A stretch of 64,000 bases of DNA from JAJDUF01 sp965238265 (GCA_965238265.1 OZ250185.1:1178001-1242000); one strand, 5' to 3'. Shown: positions 34,161-42,806, counted from the stretch's first letter. Numbers and translations are program-made. The notes: a model not told the origin generated them from the letters alone.

Positions 34161-34913
34161 TTACAGGGTATCGTCGCCGTGCTCGGCAATCCACTGCCGG
34201 GTCCACTCTACGGCGTCCAAGCCTACGTCCATGACCGAGGAGGCGAGGAAGCAAAGCCCGCGACAGCGGCCGGCGCGCACAAGCTCCAGGCCCGTCTCCA
34301 GCTGCCCGCGCATCTCCTCGTTAGTGAGTGGCTGGCGCTGGCCAAAGTTGTAGAAGTAGAGACCCAGGACCAGCGGCTTGCCGCCGCTCAGGGTGTGGCA
34401 TTGCTCGACCTGTTCGGCCAAGGCGGGTAAGTCGCGGCCGTGCCACACCCAAAAGCTGATCCCGTCCAAGTGCTGGAGATACTCGGCCAGATTGGGTATG
34501 TCGAGACTCATCGAGTAGATGACGGCCCAGAGCTGTAGCGAGGGCGGCATGGCGTGGCGCATCCGTGCGAGCACGTCGGGCGTCGCCCCCCGGCTGATCT
34601 CCGCCGTGCTGAAGTCGTCCAGGAGCACGCCGGTGACGTTCGGGTACGCTCCGTGCAGCTCCGCAATCGGCGCCAGCGGCCGTTCGAACGCGAACCCGGC
34701 GTCGAAACTCATCTCCCACAGCATTTCGCGGCAGTGAGCGACGCCGGCATATTCCTCCTCCGTCGGTGGTAGGAACCCGCACATCATTGCTCTGGGTAGT
34801 CCCAGGATGTCCAGCCCTTGGGCGACCGACATCGCGGAGGTAAAGCCATAGCCTTCCTCCAGGGCGTTTACTTTGGTGCCCCACAGCCACAGCACGTCCC
34901 GAATCGTCTTCAT
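34161..34913 (-). CDS. Uncharacterised protein, TIM-barrel-like
   Basis: A 250-residue protein I do not recognise. It shows alternating hydrophobic strands and amphipathic helices with acidic residues at strand ends (VLLDDFST, FWVWHGRDLP, LVLGLYFYNFG), as in glycoside hydrolase barrels. No signal peptide, cysteine motif or cofactor motif was seen. A catalytic-acid role for Asp/Glu in LLDDFS is possible. It starts with ATG after GGAGCGAGAGC. It stands between the aldolase and the SDH-type protease genes. Confidence 0.65.
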   Translation of the reverse strand: MKTIRDVLWLWGTKVNALEEGYGFTSAMSVAQGLDILGLPRAMMCGFLPPTEEEYAGVAHCREMLWEMSFDAGFAFERPLAPIAELHGAYPNVTGVLLDDFSTAEISRGATPDVLARMRHAMPPSLQLWAVIYSMSLDIPNLAEYLQHLDGISFWVWHGRDLPALAEQVEQCHTLSGGKPLVLGLYFYNFGQRQPLTNEEMRGQLETGLELVRAGRCRGLCFLASSVMDVGLDAVEWTRQWIAEHGDDTL

Positions 34914-35145
34914 GCTCTCGCTCCATCCACCCGGCCGGTGTACCGCCAGGGTCAGGATACAAGAGGGCGCCCCCTTCAGCGAGCGCAGCCGGGGCAGGAC
35001 CGTACTCGGCGGAGCACCACCGTCGGAAGAGTCGACTGGAGTAAGGGCACAAGAGTTGCACAGTAGTCTACATCATGTCTACAGTTGTGGAAAAATACCG
35101 CTGGCTGTACATACAGGCGGCGGCGAGCGATGGATAGGCTGGAAA

Positions 35146-36144
35146 ATGGCATTTGCCGAGCGGATCGCACTGATAAAAGAGATCGAGGCGCAGGAGAATG
35201 CGACCGTTATCTGCTTTCTGACTTCCTTGCGTCCCAACGTACCTGGACAGATCGCTGGTGATGCGGTACGGGTGTCCTTTGACCATCTGCTGCTGCTCTC
35301 GAATCCTCCGGTAGACCGCATTGACCTCTTCCTGGTAAGCAACGGCGGCGACGGCACCGTGCCGTGGCGGCTCGTGGCACTTATTCGGGAGTTTGCCCGT
35401 TCCTTCCGCGTGCTGGTGCCCTACCGCGCCTACAGTGCAGCGTCGCTGCTCGCGCTCGGAGCCGACGAGATCATCATGCATCCGTTTGGAGAACTCGGCC
35501 CCATTGACCCCCAGGTATCGAATGAATACAACCCGAAGGATGAACAGACCGGACAGAGACTTGGCATTCACGTGGAGGACGTGACGGCCTATGTGAACTT
35601 CATCAAGAACACGGTTGGTATCCGCCACGAGGACGAGCTCGTGCAGGCCATAGGTGTTCTCGCTGAACAGGTGCATCCGTTAGCTTTGGGGAATGTTGAG
35701 CGTTTCATCTCACAGTCCCGCATGATCGCTCGCAAGCTGCTACGCACCCACATGGGGCCGGAAGATGAGCACGCCATCGGGGAGATTGTCGAGAATATGG
35801 CTTCCCGCCTCTTCTTCCACGGCCATCCCATTAACCGGAAAGAAGCGCGTGATGAGCTTCAGTTGAAGGTCCGTGAAAATGTGGACCGGAACCTGGAGAC
35901 CCTGATGTGGCAGCTCTACCAAGACTACGAAGCCGAGTTCCAGAACACAGATGAGTTCAATCCACCGGTAGACTTGAGGAAGCAACAGCGAGCTATGGCA
36001 GCAAACGGCCAGCAAGAGACTTCCGCCGTCAAAGGAGTACTCGTTGCTCCATGCGCTCGTGGAGAGCACTGGTCTATCGAGCCGCCTCGTGACCAAGCGC
36101 CTGTTCACGCTTATTCCGCAGGTGGTTGGGCAGGCTGCGATTGA
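35146..36144 (+). CDS. SDH-type Clp-fold serine protease-like protein
   Basis: A 332-residue protein of the serine-dehydrogenase-proteinase group (Clp/crotonase fold). The fold is visible in IDLFLVSNGGDGTVPWRLV (oxyanion region), VLVPYRAYSAASLLALGADEIIMHP (with the nucleophile serine in the SAAS stretch) and FGELGPIDPQ. Downstream helices include FFHGHPINRKEA. The C-terminal 60 residues appear unstructured. Start at the ATG at 35146. The upstream 35060-35085 segment carries the repeated GTCTACA motif (11-base period). Expected to be a membrane-associated protease; partners unknown. Its last 34 bases overlap the convergent ORF at 36111. Confidence 0.85.
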   Translation: MAFAERIALIKEIEAQENATVICFLTSLRPNVPGQIAGDAVRVSFDHLLLLSNPPVDRIDLFLVSNGGDGTVPWRLVALIREFARSFRVLVPYRAYSAASLLALGADEIIMHPFGELGPIDPQVSNEYNPKDEQTGQRLGIHVEDVTAYVNFIKNTVGIRHEDELVQAIGVLAEQVHPLALGNVERFISQSRMIARKLLRTHMGPEDEHAIGEIVENMASRLFFHGHPINRKEARDELQLKVRENVDRNLETLMWQLYQDYEAEFQNTDEFNPPVDLRKQQRAMAANGQQETSAVKGVLVAPCARGEHWSIEPPRDQAPVHAYSAGGWAGCD

Positions 36145-36359
36145 CGAGGTTGTCCTAGAGCAAGGGTGGACCCATTCTCCGGCTCCATGAGCGGGATCAG
36201 TCCGCCCGCCGTCAAGGACATGACGACCGGGTGCTCTAGTGGTTTGGGCGGTATCGTCGGTGCATCGGGAGCGGTCGAGCCAATCTCTGCCGGCAGCGAG
36301 CGATAGTTCCCGGGCGGTAGTGTAGGGGGCATCACCGTGCGCCGATACTTGGGTTTCAT
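36111..36359 (-). CDS. Small proline-rich protein
   Basis: An 82-residue frame beginning MKPKYRRTVMPPTLPPGNY with GTGAGG eight bases upstream. It is proline-rich throughout and hydrophilic, with no recognised domain. It ends 34 bases inside the convergent protease gene. The ribosome binding site and spacing support translation; the composition alone could also arise by chance in GC-rich DNA. Confidence 0.45.
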   Translation of the reverse strand: MKPKYRRTVMPPTLPPGNYRSLPAEIGSTAPDAPTIPPKPLEHPVVMSLTAGGLIPLMEPENGSTLALGQPRQSQPAQPPAE

Positions 36360-36692
36360 GATGGGGCCTCACTTCGGGCAACAGCAGTGAGCGGGTAGTC
36401 CTGCTTGGTGCTCGGAATATGCCCTGTGGATGCATAGCATACCATAGGGCCGGATCGGAAGTATCCACTTGGCCGCGAGCACCGCCGCCAGCCGCCGCAT
36501 CCCCCACGCAGCGCGCGCCGATTGACAAGCGCCGCAGATCGGCCGTAAGCTCCGATAACCCTCTTCGCACCCTGCTATCAGCCTCGGGGTAGCCGATCTA
36601 CTGCTTCCCGGCTGAGTGTAGGGGTGGCGGAGGGAGTTACCGCGAGTAGGCCCGATTATTGTGGTGAGTGACCGGCGAGGGAGGGTACGGAT
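36360..36692. other. Gene-free interval upstream of the first PhyH gene
   Basis: About 330 bases without a supported gene. A TTGACA at 36522 with TAAGCT 18 bases on could be a promoter for the gene at 36693, 140 bases downstream. Nothing else is visible. Confidence 0.5.
36522..36551 (+). promoter_or_regulatory. Possible promoter of the PhyH gene at 36693
   Basis: Perfect -35 TTGACA with a weak -10 TAAGCT at 18-base spacing. Confidence 0.3.
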
Positions 36693-37913
36693 ATGCGCGT
36701 AGACCGAGACCTGTTCATGGACCAAGGGTATCTTGTCATCCCTGGGATCATTCCGCCGGACAAGCTCGACGCCATGCGTGCCGGCTGCGAGACCATCCTG
36801 GAGCGGCAAAAGGTCGTCTGGGCGCGCGAGCGACAGCCCGGCGACCCACCCGGCGGCCAGTGGGAAACGGCCCGCCAGCCCCGCGTGATGATGGAGCGAC
36901 CGGGGCTGATTGACGAGGAGACCGCCAATGTCGTCGAGGACTTCTGGGTTGCGGACCGGCCTCTCGACATTTGCAGCCAACTCCTCTGTAACCCCGAGCC
37001 GAACGTGATGCAGATGATGATGATGTGTAGCCCGGTGCGCGACCACCCAGGAGGCACCGGTTGGCACCGCGACGTGCATCCGATAGACATGGCCCCGTTG
37101 GAAGCGCTCCAGGCGGACTTCCTGGAGAACGGTCCCCGGTATACTCAGTGGAACGTGCCCCTGTACGATGACAATGTGCTATGGGTGATCCCGGGCAGCC
37201 ACCGGCGCCTGAATACCGCGCAGGAAAACGCCGAGCTACTGGCGGACAGAATGAAGGCGGTGACCGGCGGTATCCCGGTCGAGTTGCGGGCCGGGGACGG
37301 CGTGATCTATAGCAACTTCCTGATCCACTGGGGTAGTGACTACACCACCAAGCTGCGCCGCACGCTCCACGGCGGCCACGCCATCTTTGGGCACTACCCG
37401 GAGCTTGGCTTCGCCGAGAGCCTGGCGCCCTGGGCGCGGGAGCGGTTCGAGGGCATGGAGCGGCGCAGCGCCCACATGCAGGACCTCACAGAGGCTACCT
37501 TGCGCGCGGTCATAGCGCGCGACGCGGCGGCGTACCGTGCCGGCCTGGAGGCTCTCCAACCGGGCGCCGGCGCGAGCGGCAAGACGGTGCTGACGATCTA
37601 CCTGGCCAAGGCGGTCATCCATCTGCGCATCCTGAAAATCCCTGATGCAGAAGTGACGGAAGACGCACGGTCGCGGGCATCAGGGCCGCATCCCATTAGT
37701 CTGAACTGGGGCCCGGATTTTGCCGACCGCTTCTCCGTCGCAGAGATCGAGACCCTGTGGAGCCGGTTTGGGCCGCTCGATGCCCAGCTCCAGGCCGACC
37801 ACGAGCTATTCGAGCCGGGCTTTCAAGCGAGTCCGATGTATTACTACTTCAACGAGCTGCCCGCCAGCGTGGAGACGGAGGCCTTCATCGCCAGCTGGGC
37901 CGCGAGCGGATAG
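36693..37913 (+). CDS. Phytanoyl-CoA dioxygenase (PhyH) family protein
   Basis: A 406-residue Fe(II)/2-oxoglutarate-dependent oxygenase. The first iron ligands are in GTGWHRDVHP (His125, Asp127) and the distal ligand is probably His212 in NFLIHWGSDYTT, followed by Arg222/223 for 2-oxoglutarate. The double-stranded beta helix is in the middle; the last 150 residues are helical and longer than typical (family members are about 250-300 residues). GGGAGG precedes the ATG. It is encoded convergently with the smaller relative at 37988. Substrate not identifiable; hydroxylation of a small molecule is expected. Confidence 0.85.
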   Translation: MRVDRDLFMDQGYLVIPGIIPPDKLDAMRAGCETILERQKVVWARERQPGDPPGGQWETARQPRVMMERPGLIDEETANVVEDFWVADRPLDICSQLLCNPEPNVMQMMMMCSPVRDHPGGTGWHRDVHPIDMAPLEALQADFLENGPRYTQWNVPLYDDNVLWVIPGSHRRLNTAQENAELLADRMKAVTGGIPVELRAGDGVIYSNFLIHWGSDYTTKLRRTLHGGHAIFGHYPELGFAESLAPWARERFEGMERRSAHMQDLTEATLRAVIARDAAAYRAGLEALQPGAGASGKTVLTIYLAKAVIHLRILKIPDAEVTEDARSRASGPHPISLNWGPDFADRFSVAEIETLWSRFGPLDAQLQADHELFEPGFQASPMYYYFNELPASVETEAFIASWAASG

Positions 37914-37923
37914 CGGTCGCGGT

Positions 37924-37966
37924 CCTCACCCCCCGGCCCCCTCTCCACTTGGTGGAGAGGGGGAGT
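37924..37966. repeat. Intergenic palindromic repeat, short form
   Basis: CTCACCCCCCGGCCCCCTCTCC ACTTGGT GGAGAGGGGGAG; a reverse-oriented copy of the 25857 family between two convergent PhyH genes. Confidence 0.7.
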
Positions 37967-37987
37967 GCGGCGAAGGCAGAGCGGGGG

Positions 37988-38770
37988 TTAGAACCGGTGG
38001 CCGTGGCCGGCCATTCTGCCGGAGACGTCCGTCAGCGGCACGCGCACGTCCTCGGGCCGGGGCATGTACTGGGCAATCGGGCCGCGCCGTGGGTGCGGGG
38101 ACAGATTGGGCGCCGAGTAGTGCAGGATCATACAGTGGAAGAGGGCCACGCTCCCGGCACGCGCTGGCGCCTCGACGACGGTCGCGCCGGGCAGCGGCTC
38201 GTCGCGTGAGAGTGTCGCGGCGTCGAGCAAGCCCCACGTATGGCTGCCCGGAATGAATTGCAGGCAGCCGTTCTCCGGTGTGGAGTCGTCCAGATACGTT
38301 TGGGCCGCGATGAGAGGTGCGTCCTCGGGCGTCACCGCGCGCCCCTGCGCGATGAGGCGGGGATGCTCGTCGCGCGGCGCGTAGCTGGCGAGGTCCTGAT
38401 GCCACTCCTTGGCCGAGCCTTCGTAAGGCGGCTTGACCATCAGCTTGGTGTGGTGCAACCGCACCTCCGCGCCGATCAGGTCGTGGAGCGCACCCAGAAT
38501 AGTAGGATGAGCGGTCAGCTCCCACCACACCTCGCCGTAGCGGATGTAGTTGTTGATCTTGCGGATGGACGTGGCGCCCTCGGTTTTCTCGATTGAGAAG
38601 TCGCGGTTCTCTGCCGCTGTGGCAATGCCGTGCAGCAGGAGGTCATCGAGGTTGGACCGCAGCCGCGACAGCAGGTCGTCGCTCAACACGTCCGGGAGCA
38701 CGATAAAGCCATCACGATTGAACGCGGCAATCTGATCCGGCGTAAGCACGCGCGTCGCTACAGCGGCCAT
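37988..38770 (-). CDS. Phytanoyl-CoA dioxygenase (PhyH) family protein, shorter
   Basis: A 260-residue Fe(II)/2-oxoglutarate oxygenase of normal family length. Iron ligands: EWHQDLASY (His124, Asp126) and ILHYSAPNLSPHPRRG (His217), with Arg228/229 for the co-substrate. GSHTWGLLD gives the conserved turn after the beta helix. GGAGG lies nine bases before the ATG. The two PhyH genes are convergent and differ greatly, so they are not a recent duplication. Typical roles are hydroxylation of lipids, ectoine or secondary metabolites. Confidence 0.88.
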   Translation of the reverse strand: MAAVATRVLTPDQIAAFNRDGFIVLPDVLSDDLLSRLRSNLDDLLLHGIATAAENRDFSIEKTEGATSIRKINNYIRYGEVWWELTAHPTILGALHDLIGAEVRLHHTKLMVKPPYEGSAKEWHQDLASYAPRDEHPRLIAQGRAVTPEDAPLIAAQTYLDDSTPENGCLQFIPGSHTWGLLDAATLSRDEPLPGATVVEAPARAGSVALFHCMILHYSAPNLSPHPRRGPIAQYMPRPEDVRVPLTDVSGRMAGHGHRF

Positions 38771-38858
38771 TGGGCCATCCTCCTCTCACTCCCCACCGGG
38801 CATCCAACTGGCCGGCTATGGTACCAGCGCACCCAGGCAGTCGTCATTGCTATGAAAC

Positions 38859-38885
38859 CGTCATTCCCGCGTGGGCAGGAATGAC
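38859..38885. repeat. Short inverted repeat, CGTCATTCCCGC family
   Basis: CGTCATTCCCGCGTGGGCAGGAATGAC; same as 1581. Confidence 0.65.
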
Positions 38886-38897
38886 AGGCGACAGCCT

Positions 38898-38943
38898 CCC
38901 CCCTCTCTATCGCTCCGCGATGGAGAGGGGGCCGGGGGTGAGG
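38898..38943. repeat. Intergenic palindromic repeat, short form
   Basis: CCCCTCTCTATCGCTCCGCGATGGAGAGGGG with GCCGGGGGTGAGG tail. Confidence 0.7.
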
Positions 38944-38974
38944 TGCCGCAATCCAGGGGGCAGCGGGCCGCCGG

Positions 38975-39262
38975 TCACTTGAGGAAGATGGTGATGAGCG
39001 CGGCCATGACCGTCACCCACGAGGCGATCATGATCATAACCAGCGTGTTGTAGCGGTTGTTCATCTCCCCAAGTCGGCTGTTCATCTCGTCGAGCCGGCT
39101 GTTCATCTCGGCTCGCAAACCACCGATGGCCCGGTTCGTCTCGTCGAACCGGGTGTTCATCTCGTCGAGCCGGCTATTCATATCATTGAGCCGGCGGTCT
39201 ACTTGCTCGTAGGCGCCTTCCAGCCGGCTGATCCGCTCTTGGAGGATATTGCCGACGACCAT
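38975..39262 (-). CDS. Coiled-coil protein with C-terminal membrane anchor
   Basis: A 95-residue protein. Residues about 5-75 are a continuous coiled coil built from repeats of N/D-SRLDEMN and its variants (NDMNSRLDEMNTRFDE, then RAEMNSRLDEMNSRLGE), visible as repeats in the DNA too. Residues 72-94 form one membrane helix (YNTLVMIMIASWVTVMAALITI). GAGGGGG precedes the start. Such proteins usually tether or space partners at the membrane; the partner is unknown. Family of origin not recognised. Confidence 0.8.
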   Translation of the reverse strand: MVVGNILQERISRLEGAYEQVDRRLNDMNSRLDEMNTRFDETNRAIGGLRAEMNSRLDEMNSRLGEMNNRYNTLVMIMIASWVTVMAALITIFLK

Positions 39263-39361
39263 GCAGCCCCCTCGCTCGCTGCCCGTGTACGTGCTTCATA
39301 GTAGCCGAGCCGCCGCGCACGCGCCAGCCACCGGCCCGTCCCCCTCCATCCTGCCCATCCG

Positions 39362-40387
39362 CTAATCCCGTAAATCCTGATTCAGACAACCCACCGCCTC
39401 AGCCACCTCGGCGGCCGCCGGCCAAGCCATGTCGCCTGGGCCGGCGGCGCGCACAACCCGGGTACGCTGCCCTAGCGGCCGCCAGACCGTGGGGTCGGTA
39501 GGGCCGAAGACGGCAACGGTCGGCGTGCCGGTGAGCGCTGCAAGGTGGGTGATGCCGGAGTCGTTTCCCAGGTAGGCGCGGCAGCGGCCGAGCAGCGCCG
39601 TGATCCGGTCGAGCGTTGCTGGCGGTGCCCTGTGGACGGATTCTCCGGCCAGCGCCGCCACCCGGGCCGCTGCCGTGGCATCCGCCGGCCCCTCGATCAA
39701 GAGCGCGATCACGTCGTGCTCGGCCAGCAGCACGGCGACGGACGCAAAGCGCTCCGCTGGCCAATTCTTGCGTGCGCTGCCGCTGCCCGGATGCAGTGCG
39801 ATGACCGGTTGGTCGTCAGCGAGGCCCAGCTGATGCCACAGGGCGCTCACCCACACCTGCGCTTCCGTCGTCGGTGCGAGCCGCGGCCAGGACAGCTCGC
39901 TGCCCGGACGCGGCCCGAGCCAGGCGTCGAGGGTCTGCACGAGGTAGGAGGCCACGTGGGGCGGCGCGGCGCTCGGCTCGGTGGTGCCGTCCGTGCGCGC
40001 GCCCGGCGGCAGCGACGGTGCGCTGACAACCGTGGTGCATTCCAGCGCGGCGAGTGCCTGCCGCACGTCGTCACTCCGCCGCAGCCAAAGGACTGCTGCC
40101 TCGGGATGGTTGAGCAACCTCCTGATGCGGCTGGCGGTCTCCGGGACGCGCACACCGCCGGCGCCGATGAAGAGTGGGGCCAGCGCGAGGTGCTCGAACG
40201 AGATGACCCGATCTACGAGGCCCAGTTGGCGCAAGAGGTGGGCGGCCGGTTCGTTGCCCCAGTACGTCAGTTGTGCTTGGGCACACGACCGACGCAGTCG
40301 TGCCAGTGCCGGGGCTACGAGCAGCGTGTCGCCGAGGGCGCCCGGTCGGCCCACGAGCACGCGCCGGACCGTTTGCGCTGCAATCAT
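39362..40387 (-). CDS. Glycosyltransferase family 9 (heptosyltransferase-like)
   Basis: A 341-residue GT-B fold enzyme. RVLVGRPGALGDTLLVAPAL at the start is the GT9 signature, and the second domain shows ALHPGSGSARKNWPAERF and GITHLAALTGTPTVAVFGPTDP (acceptor/donor binding). These enzymes transfer ADP-heptose or similar sugars in envelope polysaccharide synthesis. The ATG at 40387 is used; the frame extends upstream but has no homology. It follows the accB-like gene at 13 bases in the same direction, so they may be co-transcribed, but the functions do not connect. Confidence 0.87.
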   Translation of the reverse strand: MIAAQTVRRVLVGRPGALGDTLLVAPALARLRRSCAQAQLTYWGNEPAAHLLRQLGLVDRVISFEHLALAPLFIGAGGVRVPETASRIRRLLNHPEAAVLWLRRSDDVRQALAALECTTVVSAPSLPPGARTDGTTEPSAAPPHVASYLVQTLDAWLGPRPGSELSWPRLAPTTEAQVWVSALWHQLGLADDQPVIALHPGSGSARKNWPAERFASVAVLLAEHDVIALLIEGPADATAAARVAALAGESVHRAPPATLDRITALLGRCRAYLGNDSGITHLAALTGTPTVAVFGPTDPTVWRPLGQRTRVVRAAGPGDMAWPAAAEVAEAVGCLNQDLRD

Positions 40388-40400
40388 GCCCGTAGCAGGA

Positions 40401-40997
40401 TTACTCGGATGGCGGGACGGGCGCTGTCTCATCCTCGGGCCGGAGCACGAACAGCGGTTGTCCGTACTCGACCGGCTGACCGTCCTCGACCGCAATCTCG
40501 CTGACACGTCCGGCGCAGCTGGCCTCTACGTCGTTCATCACACCCATGGCTTCGACGTAACCGAGCACCTGTCCCGCTTGCACGGTGGCGCCGACCTCGG
40601 TCTGTGGCGCCGTGTCCGTACCGGTGGTACCTACGCGGAAGATGCCGACGCACGGCGCGATCATCGTCCAGGTGTCAGCGGGCGGCGGCGCCGCGTCATC
40701 GCTCGGCGGCGGTTGTCGCTCCGTGGCCGCTTCGGGGATTTCCGCTGCGGCGGTGTCTGCATCCGACGTCTCGGCAGCGCCCAGGGACCGCTTAATGGCG
40801 AAGACCGTTTCATCCTGCTCGATGCGCAGCTCCTCGACCGCCGTGCTCGCCAGGAGGTCTACGACCGCCGGTAGCTCGCGGCGCAGCACGGCGACCAGAC
40901 GTTGGCCCGCGTTCCGTGACAAGCGGCGTCTCCCGCGCCGCCGGCGCCGGTGTGATCTCCGCTGGCCGTCGTTTGGGTCTCTGTTGCGGCTTGGCAA
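40401..40997 (-). CDS. Biotin carboxyl carrier protein-like, biotinylation lysine missing
   Basis: A 198-residue protein. Residues 1-32 are a basic extension, 33-70 match the AccB N-terminus (ELRIEQDETVFAIKR), 71-110 are an Ala/Pro/Glu linker, and 111-186 form a biotinyl/lipoyl domain: MIAPCVGIF, EVGATVQAGQVLGYVEAM, MNDVEASCAGRV, DGQPVEYGQPLFVL. In BCCP the motif is EAMKM, but here it is EAMGVM: Gly152 replaces the lysine that carries biotin. The start is TTG and uncertain. The position after efp matches accB, yet accC is absent and a GT9 gene follows. A carboxylase role as usual is doubtful. Confidence 0.8.
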   Translation of the reverse strand: MPSRNRDPNDGQRRSHRRRRRGRRRLSRNAGQRLVAVLRRELPAVVDLLASTAVEELRIEQDETVFAIKRSLGAAETSDADTAAAEIPEAATERQPPPSDDAAPPPADTWTMIAPCVGIFRVGTTGTDTAPQTEVGATVQAGQVLGYVEAMGVMNDVEASCAGRVSEIAVEDGQPVEYGQPLFVLRPEDETAPVPPSE

Positions 40998-40999
40998 AG

Positions 41000-41563
41000 C
41001 TACTCCCTTACCCGCTCCAGGTAGTTGCCGGTGCGCGTATCTACGCGGATAAGCTCGCCCGGCCCCACGAAGAGCGGCACTTGCACCACGGCCCCCGTCT
41101 CCAGCGTAGCCGGCTTCGTTACCCCGCTCGCCGTGTCGCCACGGAGGCCTGGTTCCGATTCGGCTACCCGCAGTTCGACGTTGGGCGGCAGCTCGATACC
41201 GATTGCCTCGTCGGCAGCGACGTTGAGATCGAGCGTCATCCCCTCCTTGAGGTATCTGGTCGCCTCGCCCACCGCCGCGGGCGAGAGCGCAATCTGGTCG
41301 TAGGTGGACGTGTCCATGAAATGGAACAGGTCGCCATCCGTGTAGAGATACTGCACGGGCCGTAGCTCGACACGAATGCGCGTAAAGCGCTCACTCGCGG
41401 GGAACGTCCGGTCAGTGATGTGCCCTTCGCGGAGGTCACGCAGCCGGAGCCGCACCAGTGCTCCGCCGCGTCCCATCTTAATGTGCTGGTAGTCCAGGAT
41501 GGCCAACGGGCGACCATCAAGCTCGATGGCAACGCCTCGCCGTAGCTCGCCGGCAGTGATCAC
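41000..41563 (-). CDS. efp: Elongation factor P
   Basis: A 187-residue translation factor with three beta-barrel domains: KOW-like N-terminal domain (AGELRRGVAIELDGRPLAIL), OB domain with YTDGDLFHFMDTSTYDQI, and the C-terminal domain ending in VVQVPLFVGPGELIRVDTRTGNYLERV, a standard EF-P ending. EF-P binds between the P and E sites to relieve stalling at proline runs. At the tip of the modified loop, where Lys34 is in E. coli, this protein has Arg32 (MGRGGA). It reads the same strand as pepQ upstream (44-base gap), the usual pepQ-efp order. Confidence 0.95.
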   Translation of the reverse strand: MITAGELRRGVAIELDGRPLAILDYQHIKMGRGGALVRLRLRDLREGHITDRTFPASERFTRIRVELRPVQYLYTDGDLFHFMDTSTYDQIALSPAAVGEATRYLKEGMTLDLNVAADEAIGIELPPNVELRVAESEPGLRGDTASGVTKPATLETGAVVQVPLFVGPGELIRVDTRTGNYLERVRE

Positions 41564-41606
41564 GTCTTGCTGCTCCTTCCTCGGTCGTTTCAGTGGCTAG
41601 TGGATA

Positions 41607-42698
41607 CTAGACCAGCGGCACGGTCGGCTGCTTATGGGCGCTGGTGAGCACTTCGATGCCGTCCGTCCCCACCACGACCATATCTTCGATCCGCACGCCT
41701 CCCCAATCGGGCAGATAAATCCCCGGTTCCACGGTGACGACACAGCCTTCCGGAAACGGATCGTCCGAGGCGATTGGTGACAGGCGCGGCGCTTCATGGA
41801 TTGCCAGCCCGACACCGTGCCCGGCGCCATGCCCGAACTGATCGCCGTAGCCCGCCGCCTCGATGACCTCACGCGCCAGCTCGTCGGCCTCGACGCCGTT
41901 CAGACCGGCTTTGAGGCCGACCTCGCACGTCTGCTGCGCCCGCAAGACGGTCGTGTAGACCTCCCAGAAGCGCTCGTCCGGCTCGCCCAAGACGAACGTG
42001 CGCGTCAGGTCCGAGCAATACCCATCCAGGCGGGCACCCATGTCAATGACGATAGGCTCACCGGCTTGGAGCGGCCGGTCGGTGGGATGATGGTGCGGCA
42101 TAGCCCCGTTCGGTCCGGCCGCCACAATGATGTCGAACGACAGGCCGTCCGCTCCACGCTCGCGCATACCGACCTCAAGCTGCCAGGCGACCTCGCGCTC
42201 CGTCATGCCCGGACGCATCGTGGGTGCCACGGTCTCGATAGTCCGGTCGCCGAGGAGCACCACGCGCCGGAGGGCGGCGATTTCGCTGGTGTCTTTGGCG
42301 GCGCGGGCTGCCTCGACCCAATCCGTCACCGGCTGCAATTCTACCTGGCTGCCGGCCTCGCTCAGAGCCTCGGACAACTCGGTGTGCTGCTTGACGGTCA
42401 TGTCCTCAGACTCGAAGGCCAGGCTCGACAGCCCCAATTTCTCCACTTGGTCCGCAAGCTCCTCGTGCATCCGCTGTATCTTGACCACCTCGAACTCCGG
42501 CGCTTGCCGAGTGGCCTGCTCGATGTAGCGGAAGTCGGTCAGGAGCCGCGCCGCGCTTGCGGTGATGAGGACGGCCCCGGCCGTGCCCGTGAAGCCGGTC
42601 ACGTACCGGCGGTTGTCGGCTTGCGTAATCAGTACCGCGTCGCAGCCTTCTTCGCGGAGTTTCTCCCGTAGTTGGCCCACGCGGTCAACGGTTGACAC
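41607..42698 (-). CDS. pepQ: Xaa-Pro aminopeptidase/dipeptidase, M24 family
   Basis: A 363-residue M24 peptidase. The N-terminal domain (CDAVLITQADNRRYVTGFTG) precedes a pita-bread domain with metal ligands in VIDMGARLDGYCSDLTRTFV (two Asp), GHGAGHGVGLAIHEAPRL (His), CVVTVEPGIYLP (Glu) and GGVRIEDMVVV (Glu). It removes N-terminal residues next to proline or splits X-Pro dipeptides. GTG start with GGAGAG seven bases before. Directly upstream of efp, a common arrangement. Length is typical for the family. Confidence 0.94.
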   Translation of the reverse strand: MSTVDRVGQLREKLREEGCDAVLITQADNRRYVTGFTGTAGAVLITASAARLLTDFRYIEQATRQAPEFEVVKIQRMHEELADQVEKLGLSSLAFESEDMTVKQHTELSEALSEAGSQVELQPVTDWVEAARAAKDTSEIAALRRVVLLGDRTIETVAPTMRPGMTEREVAWQLEVGMRERGADGLSFDIIVAAGPNGAMPHHHPTDRPLQAGEPIVIDMGARLDGYCSDLTRTFVLGEPDERFWEVYTTVLRAQQTCEVGLKAGLNGVEADELAREVIEAAGYGDQFGHGAGHGVGLAIHEAPRLSPIASDDPFPEGCVVTVEPGIYLPDWGGVRIEDMVVVGTDGIEVLTSAHKQPTVPLV

Positions 42699-42725
42699 GG
42701 CGCACTCTCCTTACCTCGGTGGTGC

Positions 42726-42792
42726 CCTCACCCCGTCCCGCCTCCGGCAGACTCCCCCTCTCCACAGGTGGAGAGGGGGCCGGGGGGTGAGG
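42726..42792. repeat. Intergenic palindromic repeat, short form
   Basis: CCTCACCCCGTCC ... ACTCCCCCTCTCCACAGGTGGAGAGGGGG then CCGGGGGGTGAGG, between mltG and pepQ. Confidence 0.7.
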
Positions 42793-42806
42793 CCCACATC
42801 AGCTCA

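Noticed and set aside
35060..35095. Possible BlaI/MecI-type operator in the protease leader
   Set aside because: The repeated GTCTACA sites form only an imperfect dyad and no partner regulator gene is present; noted under the protease instead.
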